DNA of 64,000 nt from Nocardia coubleae NBRC 108252 (GTDB lineage Bacteria; Actinomycetota; Actinomycetes; Mycobacteriales; Mycobacteriaceae): the NCBI RefSeq assembly GCF_001612805.1, contig NZ_BDBD01000004.1, positions 558,001 through 622,000 of the forward strand. Direction: 5' to 3'. The position numbers and the translations under genes are program-made. The notes beneath the pieces are model-generated. The model searched no databases and had not been told where the DNA came from. It worked only from the letters and a program-made list of their open reading frames with translations. Below, one piece after another: positions 55,295 through 64,000 of the stretch (within the stretch, counting starts at the first letter, position 1; each line of letters starts with the position of its first letter).

Positions 55295-56488
55295 TCAGGG
55301 CGTCGGTACTTCGGCGATAACCTCGGCGGCGAACTCCCTGGCCCAGCGGTCGGCCGCGAGGACATCGTCCAGGGTATCGGGTTCGGCACGCCAGCGGTCC
55401 GCGGCCTCGACCGCGCGGGTGACGGTGCGCACGATGGCCGGGAAGCTGATCGCACCGTCCAGGAAGGCCGAGACCGCGACTTCGTTGGCGGCGTTGTAGA
55501 CGGCGGTGACGCTGCCGCCCGCCTCACCGGCTTGCCTTGCCAGACGGACAGCGGGGAAGACCGCGTCGTCGACGGGCTCGAACGTCCAGGTCGACGCCGT
55601 ACCGAAATCGCAGGGCGTGGCCGCGCCGGGAAGGCGGTCGGGCCAGCCGAGGGCCAAGGCGATGGGCAGCTTCATATCCGGTGGGCTCGCCTGGGCCAGG
55701 GTGGAACCGTCGGTGAACGTGACGAGCGAATGCACGATCGACTGCGGGTGCACGGTGACATCGATACGGTCGTAGGGCACCCCGAACAGCAGGTGGGTCT
55801 CGATCAGTTCCAGGCCCTTGTTCACCAGCGAGGCCGAGTTCAGCGTGTTCATCGGGCCCATCGACCAGGTCGGATGCGTTTTCGCCTCGTCGGGGTTCAC
55901 CGATTCGAGCATCTCGGTGGTCCAGCCGCGGAACGGGCCGCCGGAGGCCGTGAGCACCAACCGGTCGACTTCCTCGGCGCGACCGCCGCGCAAGCATTGG
56001 GCCAGGGCGGAGTGTTCGGAGTCGACGGGGACGATCTGGCCGGGTGCGGCCGCCCGGGTGACCAGCGAACCGCCCGCGACGAGGGACTCCTTGTTGGCCA
56101 GCGCCAACCGGGTCCCCGCCTCGAGGGTGGCCAGTGTCGGTTCCAGGCCGAGCGAACCGACCAGGGCGTTGAGCACCACGTCGGCATCGGTGCGGCGCAC
56201 GAGTTCGGTCACCGCGCCCGGCCCGCCGAGCTCGAGATCGAGTTGCCGGGCGGCGGCGGGATCGGCCACGGCGACATTGCGGGTGCCGGTGGCGGCCATC
56301 TGCTCGGCGAGCAGCGCGGGATTGCCGCCGCGCGCGGCCAACCCGACCACCTCGAAGCGGTCCGGGTTGGCGGCGATCACCTCGAGCGCCTGGGTGCCGA
56401 TCGAACCGGTACTGCCCAGGAGCAGCACCTTCACCCGGTCGGTCGACGTCGTATTGCCGTGCGCGGCACGGGGTGCGTGGTGGGACAC
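55295..56488 (-). CDS. dxr: 1-deoxy-D-xylulose-5-phosphate reductoisomerase
   Basis: 397 residues. NADPH site [29 protein letters not shown], and [33 protein letters not shown] carrying metal ligands and the flexible loop (ASGGPFRGW). Commits DXP to the MEP isoprenoid pathway and is the target of fosmidomycin. GTG 56488 gives a normal length, while the frame runs to 56548. First gene of the dxr-rip1-ispG-GNAT run. Confidence 0.96.
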   Translation of the reverse strand: MSHHAPRAAHGNTTSTDRVKVLLLGSTGSIGTQALEVIAANPDRFEVVGLAARGGNPALLAEQMAATGTRNVAVADPAAARQLDLELGGPGAVTELVRRTDADVVLNALVGSLGLEPTLATLEAGTRLALANKESLVAGGSLVTRAAAPGQIVPVDSEHSALAQCLRGGRAEEVDRLVLTASGGPFRGWTTEMLESVNPDEAKTHPTWSMGPMNTLNSASLVNKGLELIETHLLFGVPYDRIDVTVHPQSIVHSLVTFTDGSTLAQASPPDMKLPIALALGWPDRLPGAATPCDFGTASTWTFEPVDDAVFPAVRLARQAGEAGGSVTAVYNAANEVAVSAFLDGAISFPAIVRTVTRAVEAADRWRAEPDTLDDVLAADRWAREFAAEVIAEVPTP

Positions 56489-56583
56489 GGGCCCATTGTG
56501 GCAGGGCTGCTGGCTACGACGAACGGTCGTATGCCACGATATGCACACTCGCCCAACCAGAACTCGAGCCCTAAGGAGCGATC

Positions 56584-56853
56584 GTGGCCGCCACGGACCT
56601 CGAAAAAGCCAGCACCGAGCGCGCCGTCGCCACCAGCGTCGACCCCGCCGAGGTGCCCTCGGCAGCGTGGGGCTGGAGCGGCGAGTCGCCCAAGACCTTC
56701 CGCATCGCCGGCTGGTTCGTCGTCATCGCGCTGCTCGGCATGACCATCGGCAACCACCAGGGCCACGTCGAGGACATCTTCCTCATCGGGTTCGCCGGTC
56801 TGCTCGCGGCGATCCTCGTCCTCGATTCGCTCACCAAGCGCATCCCGAGGTAG
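56584..56853 (+). CDS. DUF2631 small membrane protein
   Basis: 89 residues. [67 protein letters not shown] fits the actinobacterial DUF2631 profile: a cytosolic acidic N-terminus with a conserved PSxxWGW motif, then two hydrophobic helices. Function unknown. Begins GTG 56584 with AAGGAGC six bases upstream. Divergent from dxr. A strong hairpin follows. Confidence 0.85.
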   Translation: MAATDLEKASTERAVATSVDPAEVPSAAWGWSGESPKTFRIAGWFVVIALLGMTIGNHQGHVEDIFLIGFAGLLAAILVLDSLTKRIPR

Positions 56854-56865
56854 ACACCCGCACCG

Positions 56866-56901
56866 ATGCCTGCGGCCGCGATTCGATCGCGCCGCAGGCA
56901 T
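56866..56901. terminator. Bidirectional hairpin terminator
   Basis: 16 paired positions, a 10-bp arm ATGCCTGCGG/CCGCAGGCAT stacked on CGCGAT/ATCGCG with one bulged C and a TCG loop. Lies between the convergent DUF2631 and LysR genes (13 bp and 8 bp from their stops). T-run is short (TTGT). Confidence 0.75.
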
Positions 56902-56908
56902 TGTCGTG

Positions 56909-57859
56909 TCAGCGGCCGCGTCGCGCGCCGGGCTTGCGTCCGGCCTTGGCAGGTTTGCGCTGCGCGGTCTGCTTCTTCGGCGCCTGCTTCTTCGGCGCAC
57001 GCTCGGGCGCGGGCCTGGCCGGTTCCGCGCCGCGTGAACTGTTGGCCGAGCGGCCGCGCACGATGCCGACGAATTCCTCGACCAGTTCCGAATCGCCGTC
57101 GGCGGGCCAAGCCAGCGCGATCCGGGTGAACTCGGTGTCGCTGATCGGGCGGTACACCAGGTCGCGCCGATGGTGCAGCCGGGCGATCGACTGCGGCACG
57201 ATCGTCACTCCCCCGACTGCGGCGACCATCGCCAGGGCGTCCGCGGCCTGATCCAGATCGCCGCTGTCGTGGTGCTGTTCGTCGGCCAGATCGGCCGGGC
57301 TCACGGTATCGAGCAGCGACAGCGCGTCGTCCTTCTGTACGACCGCGACCGGCGTCTCCTCCCACAGCGGGATCGCGTTCATTCCGGACCGGTCCATCGG
57401 CAACCGCACGAAGCACAGGTCCACCCGGCCCTCGCGCAGCGCGCTCTCCTGCTCGCTCTGCGCGACGCCGAGCACCTCGAGGGGGTGGTCGGGCAGCCGC
57501 TCGCCCCACACGCGCGCCCACTTCGACACCGTCACCCCCGGCACGAAACCGACGCGCAGGCTCGCGGGCCCGTCCGGCTTCTGCTCGCGCTGTGCCTGCT
57601 CGTCGGCGCGGATCAGCTCCCGCGCGTGTTCGAGCAGGGTCGCGCCGTCCTCGGACAGCTGGGTCGGCGACGCACCGGGCACGAACAGCCGCGTGCCGAG
57701 TTCGCCCTCGAGCTCGATCACGGTGGCGCTCAATGCTTGACGCGGAATCCGCAACGCTTTCGCGGCGCGCGCGAAATGCAATTCCTCGGCCACGGCGACG
57801 AACCGACGCAGCCGGACGAGGTCGATGGAGTCGGCGGCGGTGACGTCGAAGTCGCTCAT
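56909..57859 (-). CDS. LysR-type regulator with histone-like basic C-terminal tail
   Basis: 316 residues. N-terminal LTTR winged helix (LRRFVAVAEELHFARAAKALRIPRQALSATVIELEGELG), then a substrate-binding domain (ASLRVGFVPGVTVSKWARV..). Normal LTTRs end near residue 278; here ~38 more residues rich in Ala, Pro, Lys and Arg follow, including PKKQAPKKQTAQRKPAKAG, a lysine/proline repeat like histone H1 or HupB tails. Target unknown. ATG 57859. Lies between two convergent hairpin ends and a kinase operon. Confidence 0.85.
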   Translation of the reverse strand: MSDFDVTAADSIDLVRLRRFVAVAEELHFARAAKALRIPRQALSATVIELEGELGTRLFVPGASPTQLSEDGATLLEHARELIRADEQAQREQKPDGPASLRVGFVPGVTVSKWARVWGERLPDHPLEVLGVAQSEQESALREGRVDLCFVRLPMDRSGMNAIPLWEETPVAVVQKDDALSLLDTVSPADLADEQHHDSGDLDQAADALAMVAAVGGVTIVPQSIARLHHRRDLVYRPISDTEFTRIALAWPADGDSELVEEFVGIVRGRSANSSRGAEPARPAPERAPKKQAPKKQTAQRKPAKAGRKPGARRGR

Positions 57860-57902
57860 TCGGATCAGAATATGGCACGCGCCGAACAGGTCGGCGCGCC
57901 GA

Positions 57903-59030
57903 TCACAGGTTCGTCAGCACGGCGATGAGCACCGCGATGCCGATCACGATGGCGAACACCACCAGCAGCACCCCGATCATCGACCCCCAACCGCCCCGCG
58001 CGGGCGGCGGTGGCGGCATGGGCGCGCGCATCGCGGGCTGGGCCCAGGCTGCGGGGGTCGCCGGTCGCGGCGCCATCGGCGGAACCGGTGCGACCGGGAT
58101 CGCGGCACCGGAGGTGTTCACCGGCCGCATCGGCTGCATCCCCAGGAACGGCTGAGCGTGTGCCCCGGACGGCGGTCTTGCGATCGGGCGGGCACCGGTG
58201 GTCCCCGTGCGCATGGCCCGCTGGGCGGCCTCGACGAACTCCTCGCAGGAGGTGAACCGGTCGGCTGGTCGCTTGGCCAGCGCCCGCGCCATCACGGCGT
58301 CCAGATTCGGCGGCAGCCCGGCCCGGCGCGGGCTCACCGGCGGTGGCGGCGACTGCAGGTGCCCGGTGATGACGGCGGCCGGGCTCGGCGCCTCGAACGG
58401 TGCGGTGCCGGTGAGCAGGGTGTAGAGCGTGCAGGCCAGCGAGTACTGGTCGGCGCGATGGTCGAGCGGGACACCGGTGAGCTGCTCGGGTGCGGCGTAG
58501 GCCAGCGTCGCGGTGAACGAGCCGGTCTCGGTGAGGTGACCCGAATCGTCGCGCAGACGCGCGATGCCGAAGTCGGTGAGATACACCCGCTCCTGGCTGT
58601 TGGACCTGGCCAGCAGGATATTGGCCGGTTTCACATCGCGGTGCAGCACGCCCGCGCGGTGCGCGAAGTCAAGGGCGGCGGCGGTCTCCCGGATGATCTG
58701 CAACGCCCGATCCGGTGGCAGCGTCGCCGGATCGAGCATCGACGCGTCGATCCCGTCGACGTATTGCATGCTGATCCACAGCTGGTCGTTCTCCACACCG
58801 CGGTCGAACACCGTCACGATATTGGGGTGGTCGAGCTGGGCGACCAGATCGGCTTCCCGCTCGAACCTGGCCCGGATCTCGGCGTCGGAGAACAACTCCT
58901 GATTCAGCAGCTTCAGGGCGGTCCACCTCGGCAGCCGAGGATGCCTGGCCAGGTACACCGAACCCATCCCGCCGCGACCCAGCTGCCGGTCGATCGTGTA
59001 TCCGGCGAATACCGTCCCGTCAGAAACCAC
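57903..59030 (-). CDS. Membrane Ser/Thr protein kinase, short (no sensor domain)
   Basis: 375 residues starting at GTG 59030 (VVSDGTVFAGYTIDRQLG, colinear with its paralogue) rather than TTG 59078. Kinase domain: GRGGMGSVYLARH (P-loop), ALKLLN (Lys), LHRDVKPANILL (catalytic loop), LTDFGIARL (DFG), YAAPEQL. A Pro/Ala-rich linker follows (ARPIARPPSGAHAQ...) and the protein ends in one transmembrane helix (SMIGVLLVVFAIVIGIAVLIAVLTNL) with no extracytoplasmic domain. Hanks-type kinase; target unknown. Downstream of the next kinase, apart by 77 bp. Confidence 0.88.
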   Translation of the reverse strand: MVSDGTVFAGYTIDRQLGRGGMGSVYLARHPRLPRWTALKLLNQELFSDAEIRARFEREADLVAQLDHPNIVTVFDRGVENDQLWISMQYVDGIDASMLDPATLPPDRALQIIRETAAALDFAHRAGVLHRDVKPANILLARSNSQERVYLTDFGIARLRDDSGHLTETGSFTATLAYAAPEQLTGVPLDHRADQYSLACTLYTLLTGTAPFEAPSPAAVITGHLQSPPPPVSPRRAGLPPNLDAVMARALAKRPADRFTSCEEFVEAAQRAMRTGTTGARPIARPPSGAHAQPFLGMQPMRPVNTSGAAIPVAPVPPMAPRPATPAAWAQPAMRAPMPPPPPARGGWGSMIGVLLVVFAIVIGIAVLIAVLTNL

Positions 59031-59107
59031 TCTGACCCCCGAATCTCGCTCGTCGTCCGACGCGCTGGACCCTACCAAAACGGTGTTCGTGCCGTCGCGG
59101 GCATCCG

Positions 59108-60697
59108 CTAGCTCATCGGGAAGGTGGTCAGTTCTTTCAGTAGTTCGGGCAGGTCCTCGGCCAGCACGTCCGAATCCCGGGAGAACAGGAATACCCAGCG
59201 TTCTCGGCCGGGGTCACTGAATGTGGAGACGACCACGGTCATGTCGTAGCTGTCTCTGCCGTAATGGTCCTTGAAGAAGAGCGCCCGGTGGTCGTCGGTG
59301 CGTGTGCCGGACGATCCGCTGCCCACATCTTTGGTCTCGCGCTCGAATCGGGCGACCGCCGCCTTCGCCGACTCCTCGGAGGGGAATGCGTAGAAGGCGA
59401 ATCTGGTCGCGTTGATGTCGGCGGGTTTGCAGGACCATTTGGCATGCGCCTCTTGAAATGTCAGTTCCCACTGGAGTTCGTTGCGCGTGGTCGTATTGAC
59501 ATAGGCCTCGCAGGAGCGGCCGCCAGCACCGACTCCGGTGAGGTAGGGGTTCGACAGCGATGTTCCATCGGCTTCACCGGGCGGCAGCATCTGCGGGAAC
59601 GCCGCCGACATCGCGGCGATGTCGCGATGGGCACGGGAACGATTGAGAATCTGCGACACCCAGGTGCTGTCGTCCTGCCACACCCAATACGACGCGCCTG
59701 CGATCGCGGCGAACACCGTCAGCAGAATCAGCGGAACGACGCCACGCCCGCGACGGGCCGGAACGGGGCGAGCGGAATGAACCGGCGCCGGTCGCGGGGG
59801 CGGCGGCGCGGGCATCGACGGGCGTGAATACTGCTGGTGGACAGGGGATGCGAATACCGTCGGTTGTCCACCCGTCCCGGTGAGAGCACGGCGGGCGGCG
59901 GCTGCGAATTCCGCACACGAATCGAAGCGGTCCGCGGGGCGCTTGGCCAGCGCCCGCGCCAGGACCGCGTCCAACGCGGCAGGGAGGTCAGGGCGGTGCC
60001 TGCGTACCGAGGGCGATGGGGATTGCAGATGACCTTGAATGACGAGCACCGGATTCGCCGCCTCGTACGGAGCTTCTCCCGTGAGCAACGAGTACAGCGT
60101 GCAGGCGAGGGAGTACTGGTCGGCGCGATGGTCGAGCGGCGCGCCGGTGAGCTGTTCGGGAGACGCGAAAGCGAGGGTGGCGGTAAAGGTTCCGGTCTGG
60201 GTGAGGTGGTGAACGTCGTCGCGGGGACGGGCGATACCGAAATCGGTGAGCAGCACGCGCTCCGGGCCGTTCGTGGCGGCCAGCAGGATATTGGCCGGTT
60301 TCACGTCGCGATGCAGCACGCCGTTGCCGTGCGCGTGGTCGAGTGCGGCGGCGGTGCCCTCGATGATGTGCAGGGCTCGGCTAGCAGGAACAGGATGCTC
60401 GATGGCGGCGGCGTCGACACCGTCGACGAACTGCATGCTGATCCACAGCCGCCCGTCGTCGACGCCCCGGTCGTACACGGTGACGATATTCGGGTGTTCG
60501 AGCTGCGCGGCCAGATCTGCCTCCCGCTCGAACCTGGCCCGGATCTCGTTGTCCGAGAATAATTCCGGATTCAGCAGTTTGAGCGCGGTCTGGCGCGGCA
60601 GCCGAGGATGCCTGGCCAGGTACACCGAACCCATTCCGCCACGACCGAGCTGTCGTTCGATCGCGTACCCGGCGAAAACGTCCCCCGTCGCAAGCAT
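59108..60697 (-). CDS. Membrane Ser/Thr protein kinase with extracytoplasmic domain
   Basis: 529 residues. ATG 60697, with GGGGGATC directly upstream. Kinase domain GRGGMGSVYLARHPRLP, ALKLLN, LHRDVKPANILLAATNG, LTDFGIARPRDD, FASPEQL. Linker Pro-rich (APPPPRPAPVHSARPVP), one helix VVPLILLTVFAAIAGASYWV, then a ~190-residue outside domain with two cysteines (GRSCEAYV and KWSCKPAD) that probably form a disulfide, as in PknH-type sensor domains. Close paralogue of the preceding kinase. Presumably senses an envelope signal. Confidence 0.88.
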   Translation of the reverse strand: MLATGDVFAGYAIERQLGRGGMGSVYLARHPRLPRQTALKLLNPELFSDNEIRARFEREADLAAQLEHPNIVTVYDRGVDDGRLWISMQFVDGVDAAAIEHPVPASRALHIIEGTAAALDHAHGNGVLHRDVKPANILLAATNGPERVLLTDFGIARPRDDVHHLTQTGTFTATLAFASPEQLTGAPLDHRADQYSLACTLYSLLTGEAPYEAANPVLVIQGHLQSPSPSVRRHRPDLPAALDAVLARALAKRPADRFDSCAEFAAAARRALTGTGGQPTVFASPVHQQYSRPSMPAPPPPRPAPVHSARPVPARRGRGVVPLILLTVFAAIAGASYWVWQDDSTWVSQILNRSRAHRDIAAMSAAFPQMLPPGEADGTSLSNPYLTGVGAGGRSCEAYVNTTTRNELQWELTFQEAHAKWSCKPADINATRFAFYAFPSEESAKAAVARFERETKDVGSGSSGTRTDDHRALFFKDHYGRDSYDMTVVVSTFSDPGRERWVFLFSRDSDVLAEDLPELLKELTTFPMS

Positions 60698-60770
60698 GAT
60701 CCCCCGTTGTCGAACCGATCGATTACCGATCCAACTTAGTGCAGGCCACACCACGCCATCGGGGTCCGGG

Positions 60771-61193
60771 TCACTCTTCGACCCGCACACCCATCGACCG
60801 CGCCGTACCCGCCACGATGCGCATCGCCGCCTCGACATCGGTGGTGTTGAGGTCGGGCAACTTGCGAATCGCGATACGGCGCAACTGATCGCGGCTGAGC
60901 GCACCGACCGCCTTGTGCCCCGGTTGCGGCGAACCCGCCCGCCCGAGCGCGGCCCGGATGAGAGAGGCAGTCGGCGGCGTCTTGAGCCGCATGGTCCACC
61001 GTTTGCGGGCATCGATGGTGATGACGGCAGGGATGATCTCCCCGCGCCGATCCGCCGTCGCCGCATCGTATTTCCGTTTGACCTCGAACGGTGGGACACC
61101 GGTCGGCCCGAGCATCTTCCCGAGCGTCATCAACGAGGCATTACCCGCCTCGAGCTCGACAGTGACTGTGACAGAGGCTGTTTCGCGCGCCAT
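60771..61193 (-). CDS. Divergent ribosomal protein uL11 paralogue
   Basis: 140 residues, close to normal uL11 length. The C-terminal rRNA-binding half is clear (RLKTPPTASLIRAALG, KAVGALSRDQLRRIAIRKLPDLNTTDVEAAMRIVAGTARSMGVRVEE), but the N-terminal domain has lost the APPVGPALGQ segment, reading AGNASLMTLGKMLGPTGVPP. That proline-rich switch contacts elongation factors and RelA. Not in the usual nusG-rplK-rplA context; it lies alone between rlmN and the kinases. Probably a specialised second copy. ATG 61193. Confidence 0.85.
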   Translation of the reverse strand: MARETASVTVTVELEAGNASLMTLGKMLGPTGVPPFEVKRKYDAATADRRGEIIPAVITIDARKRWTMRLKTPPTASLIRAALGRAGSPQPGHKAVGALSRDQLRRIAIRKLPDLNTTDVEAAMRIVAGTARSMGVRVEE

Positions 61194-61265
61194 AGTCAAC
61201 GATCTCGGACCGGCGCATCATTGCGGTCCCGCGACGATAACGCCTGGGCCGCAACAGTTTCAGTA

Positions 61266-62375
61266 TCAGCCCTCGGCGGCGAGCTGCCCGCAGGCCGCGG
61301 CGATCTCCTGACCGCGGGTATCGCGCACCGTGCACGACACACCCTGGGCGATCACGCGGCGGACGAACTCCTTCTCGACCGGCTTCGGGCTGGCGTCCCA
61401 CTCGCTGCCGGGGGTCGGGTTGAGGGGGATCAGGTTCACGTGGACCAGGGGGCCGAGGGCCTTGTGGAGTTTCTTGCCGAGCATGTCGGCGCGCCACGGC
61501 TGGTCGTTCACGTCGCGGATCAGGGCGTATTCGATGGAGACGCGGCGGCCCGACTTGTCGGCGTAGTAGCGGGCGGCGTCGAGGACCTCGGAGATGGGCC
61601 AGCGGTTGTTCACCGGGACCAGGGTGTCGCGCAGTTCGTCGTCGGGGGTGTGCAGGGAGACGGCCAGCCGCACCGACATGTCCTCGTCGGCCAGTTTGCG
61701 GATGGCGGGCGCAAGCCCGACGGTCGAGACCGTCACCGAACGTTGCGAGATACCGAGGCCGTCGGGTGCGGGCGAGGTGATGCGGCGCACCGCGTTCACC
61801 ACGCGCTTGTAGTTGGCCAGTGGCTCACCCATACCCATGAACACGATGTTCGACAACCGGCCCGGCCCGCCGTGCACCTCGCCGTCGCGCAGGGCGGCGG
61901 CCGCGGCCCGCACCTGGTCGACGATCTCGGCGGTCGACAGATTGCGGGTGAGCCCCGCCTGCCCGGTCGCACAGAACGGGCAGGCCATGCCGCAGCCCGC
62001 CTGGCTGGAGATGCACAGCGTATTGCGGTCGGGGTAGCGCATGAGCACGCTCTCGAGCAGTGTGCCGTCGTGTGCGCGCCAGAGCGTCTTTCGGGTGTCG
62101 CCCTCGTCGCAGGCCAGGTGACGCACCACGTCGAGCAGGGGTGGGAACAGCGTCTCGCCGACCTTCTCGCGCACGTCGGCGGGCAGATCGGTCATCTGCG
62201 CCGGGTCGGACTGCAGGCGGCCGTAGTATTGGCGCGCCAGCTGATCGGCACGGAACTTCGGCAGGCCCAGCTCCTGCACTGCGGCCTTGCGCTCGTCCGC
62301 GTCGAGGTCGGCGAGGTGGCGCGGCGGCATACCGCGACGCGGGGCATCGAACACGAGGGGCAGGGAGGTGGCCAT
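61266..62375 (-). CDS. rlmN: Dual-specificity rRNA/tRNA adenine C2-methyltransferase
   Basis: 369 residues. Radical-SAM cluster Cys in [12 protein letters not shown] (CxxxCxxC) and the catalytic Cys near the C-terminus in [13 protein letters not shown], with [17 protein letters not shown] and [17 protein letters not shown] characteristic. Methylates A2503 of 23S rRNA and A37 of several tRNAs. ATG 62375, GGAGG spaced five bases away. Co-located with cdsA and frr as in M. tuberculosis. Normal length. Confidence 0.96.
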   Translation of the reverse strand: MATSLPLVFDAPRRGMPPRHLADLDADERKAAVQELGLPKFRADQLARQYYGRLQSDPAQMTDLPADVREKVGETLFPPLLDVVRHLACDEGDTRKTLWRAHDGTLLESVLMRYPDRNTLCISSQAGCGMACPFCATGQAGLTRNLSTAEIVDQVRAAAAALRDGEVHGGPGRLSNIVFMGMGEPLANYKRVVNAVRRITSPAPDGLGISQRSVTVSTVGLAPAIRKLADEDMSVRLAVSLHTPDDELRDTLVPVNNRWPISEVLDAARYYADKSGRRVSIEYALIRDVNDQPWRADMLGKKLHKALGPLVHVNLIPLNPTPGSEWDASPKPVEKEFVRRVIAQGVSCTVRDTRGQEIAAACGQLAAEG

Positions 62376-62476
62376 AATTCCTCCATTGTCCCAAACGCCG
62401 CGACCGGGCCGCCACGCCGGGCGCCGTTATCGAGAAGATGCATGCAGCGGTGATAGCGGTCGGCCATGATCGAGGT

Positions 62477-62845
62477 ATGTCCACGAACGCAGAATCAGGC
62501 ACGCCACCGGCGCGCGAGCCTGAGGCCGAGCCCACCGCCGGTCGAGAACCCGAGCATGCGCCTGCCAAGCACGCACCCGTCAAGCGACCGAAGCCGGACG
62601 CGCTGGTGCGGTCGCGCACCGGCTACACGTGGATGGCGCTGCTGGCTGCCGCGATCTTCGGGATCATTCTGCTGATCTTCATCCTGCAGAACCTCGACAA
62701 GGTGCAGGTGACGCTGCTGTTCTGGAGCTTCTCGCTACCGCTGGGAATCATGGTGCTGCTGTCGGTGATCCTCGGCGCACTGGTGATGGGGCTGGTCGGC
62801 GGCATCCGCATCCTGCAGTTGCGCCACGCCGCCCGGCAACCCTGA
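62477..62845 (+). CDS. LapA-family (DUF1049) membrane protein
   Basis: 122 residues. A 50-residue Pro/Glu-rich, probably disordered, cytoplasmic N-terminus leads to two helices: WMALLAAAIFGIILLIFILQN and LGIMVLLSVILGALVMGLVGGIRIL joined by LDKVQVTLLFWSFSLP. This is the LapA/YciM-partner pattern. In E. coli LapA works with LapB in LPS regulation; here the role is unknown because no LPS exists. ATG 62477. Divergent from rlmN. Confidence 0.85.
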   Translation: MSTNAESGTPPAREPEAEPTAGREPEHAPAKHAPVKRPKPDALVRSRTGYTWMALLAAAIFGIILLIFILQNLDKVQVTLLFWSFSLPLGIMVLLSVILGALVMGLVGGIRILQLRHAARQP

Positions 62846-62850
62846 GAACC

Positions 62851-63822
62851 TCAGATCAACGCGCTGAGCACCAGCCACGACACGAACGCCGAGGGCAGCA
62901 TCGAGTCGAGCCGGTCCATGATCCCGCCGTGCCCGGGCAGCAACGTGCCCATGTCCTTGATGCCTAATTCGCGCTTGATCTGCGATTCGATCAGGTCGCC
63001 CAGGGTCGCCACGACCACCAGGCCGACGCCGAGCACCACGCCGATCATCGAGTTGGCCTCGAGCAGCAGCGTGACGGTGAGCAGACCACCGATCACGCTG
63101 AACACCAGCGAACCGCAGAACCCTTCCCACGACTTCTTCGGGCTGATCGCGGGCACCATCGGATGCCTGCCGAACAGCACGCCTGCGACGTAACCGCCGA
63201 CATCGGAGCAGACGACGAGGATCATGAACGTGAGCACCCGCAGGTTGCCGTCGGGTTCGAGCAGCAGCAGCGTCGAGAACGCCGCGAGCAGCGGGATCCA
63301 GGACAGCGTGAAGATCGCGATCGCGGTGTCGCGCAGGAAGTTCCGTGGCGCGGTACTCAGGCCGTGATCGAACAGTCGCCAGACCATGCAGGTCAGCGCG
63401 GTCGCGGCGAACGCGCCGAGTACCCCGCTCGCACCCCACGGCCAGCCGAGCCAGAACACCGCCTGCCCCCCGACGAGCAACGGGATGCGCGGTACCAGGA
63501 CGTCGGCCTCGCGCAGCCGCTTGGTGACCTCCCACATGGCCACGCCGACACCGACACCGGCGACGCCGATGAACACCTTCGGGACGAACAACAGGATCGC
63601 GATCAGCGACAACCCGAGGCCCAAGCCGACCGCCAGCGCCGCGGGCAGGTTGCGACCCGCCCGCGATGCCGGAGCCTTCGGCTGTTCCTGCGGCACGGCC
63701 GCGCCGGGTTCGTCCCCTGCCACGGCCGCGCCGGTCGGCTCGACCGTGTCCGGCGGCGATTCCGGTTCCGGTGCCGCACCTGTGGCGGCGGCGTCTTCGG
63801 CCACGATTGTCCCGTCGCTCAA
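62851..63822 (-). CDS. cdsA: Phosphatidate cytidylyltransferase
   Basis: 323 residues. Eight or so membrane helices, with the CdsA signature SQIKRELGIKDMGTLLPGHGGIMDRLDS near the end. Makes CDP-diacylglycerol, precursor of PI, PE, cardiolipin and PG. The first ~60 residues (EDAAATGAAPEPESPPD...) are a low-complexity cytoplasmic tail. Start uncertain: TTG 63822 or the GTG eight residues later; neither has a strong ribosome site. Convergent with the LapA-like gene. Confidence 0.94.
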   Translation of the reverse strand: MSDGTIVAEDAAATGAAPEPESPPDTVEPTGAAVAGDEPGAAVPQEQPKAPASRAGRNLPAALAVGLGLGLSLIAILLFVPKVFIGVAGVGVGVAMWEVTKRLREADVLVPRIPLLVGGQAVFWLGWPWGASGVLGAFAATALTCMVWRLFDHGLSTAPRNFLRDTAIAIFTLSWIPLLAAFSTLLLLEPDGNLRVLTFMILVVCSDVGGYVAGVLFGRHPMVPAISPKKSWEGFCGSLVFSVIGGLLTVTLLLEANSMIGVVLGVGLVVVATLGDLIESQIKRELGIKDMGTLLPGHGGIMDRLDSMLPSAFVSWLVLSALI

Positions 63823-63872
63823 CTCGTCGTTCCGTTCATCCCCCGCACGAGCGGGACTGGCGAGATCTGCGC

Positions 63873-64000
63873 TCAGACCTCGAGCAGTTCGGCTTCCTTG
63901 TGCTTGACCAGCTCGTCGATCTGGCCCACGTACTTGGCGGTGGTCTTGTCGAGCTCCTTCTCGGCGCGCCCGACCTCGTCCTCGCCCGCTTCACCATCTT
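63873..64000 (-). CDS. frr: Ribosome recycling factor, C-terminal part
   Basis: Only the last 41 codons are in the window. The readable tail [20 protein letters not shown] followed by [20 protein letters not shown] is typical of RRF helix 3, which splits the ribosome with EF-G after termination. It lies directly upstream of cdsA on the same strand, the conserved frr-cdsA-rlmN order. The start is beyond the right edge. Confidence 0.95.
   Translation of the reverse strand, partial: DGEAGEDEVGRAEKELDKTTAKYVGQIDELVKHKEAELLEV

Overview
The window is high-GC actinobacterial chromosome, most likely Nocardia or a close mycolic-acid relative. GTG and TTG starts are common, most intergenic gaps are short, and the core gene order matches what I remember of the Mycobacterium tuberculosis Rv2846c-Rv2882c region: an EfpA-like exporter, cysG, cobB, cobO, a ChlI/ChlD-type chelatase, a GNAT protein, mqo and an alpha/beta hydrolase. 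Further right come mapB, a lipoprotein PBP, a GNAT protein, ispG, rip1, dxr, rlmN, cdsA and frr. I see no insertion sequence, prophage or CRISPR array. No ordinary tRNA or rRNA gene is present.

Layout. 1-2.0 kb: end of an ectoine-type ABC importer (ehuD, ehuA) and yaaA. 2.1-7.6 kb: small metabolic and regulatory genes (DUF1444-like protein, F420/NADP oxidoreductase fold, ArsR-VOC pair, secreted GDSL hydrolase, LysE exporter, HD phosphohydrolase, PPOX protein). 7.6-12 kb: EfpA-like exporter, cysG and a DoxX-like membrane protein. 12-14.3 kb: a phosphotransferase with an overlapping partner. 14.4-16.3 kb: a TROVE/Ro60-like gene (rsr) preceded by two tandem structured RNAs that look like bacterial Y RNAs; this is the most striking locus. 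16.4-21.6 kb: a cobalamin operon (chelatase, cobO, a 33-bp repeat ORF, cobB, cobE). 21.8-31.2 kb: GNAT, mqo, hydrolases, cobQ-map, fdhF. 31.3-37.5 kb: redox and regulatory genes (LLM flavoprotein, HxlR/RidA pair, XRE regulator, methyltransferase, SDR).

37.6-44.5 kb is a coherent 2-aminoethylphosphonate-type catabolic unit: two permeases, ATPase, binding protein, a phosphonatase-like HAD hydrolase, an FAD amine oxidase and a divergent GntR regulator with two palindromic operators. 44.5-47.5 kb holds two DUF4254 proteins, an XRE/DUF5753 regulator and a stand-alone thioesterase. 47.6-64 kb returns to conserved actinobacterial core: TIGR03118 lipoprotein, nitrobindin, PBP, GNAT, ispG, rip1, dxr, a LysR regulator with a histone-like tail, two tandem Ser/Thr kinases, a divergent ribosomal protein uL11 paralogue, rlmN, LapA-like protein, cdsA and the end of frr.

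How they fit together: cysG, cobE, cobB, cobO, cobQ and the chelatase all serve B12/corrinoid synthesis. ispG and dxr are two MEP-pathway enzymes flanking the rip1 protease. rsr and its RNAs would form a Ro-Y RNA particle for RNA surveillance. The phosphonate unit would import an aminophosphonate and convert it through an aldehyde to acetaldehyde and phosphate.
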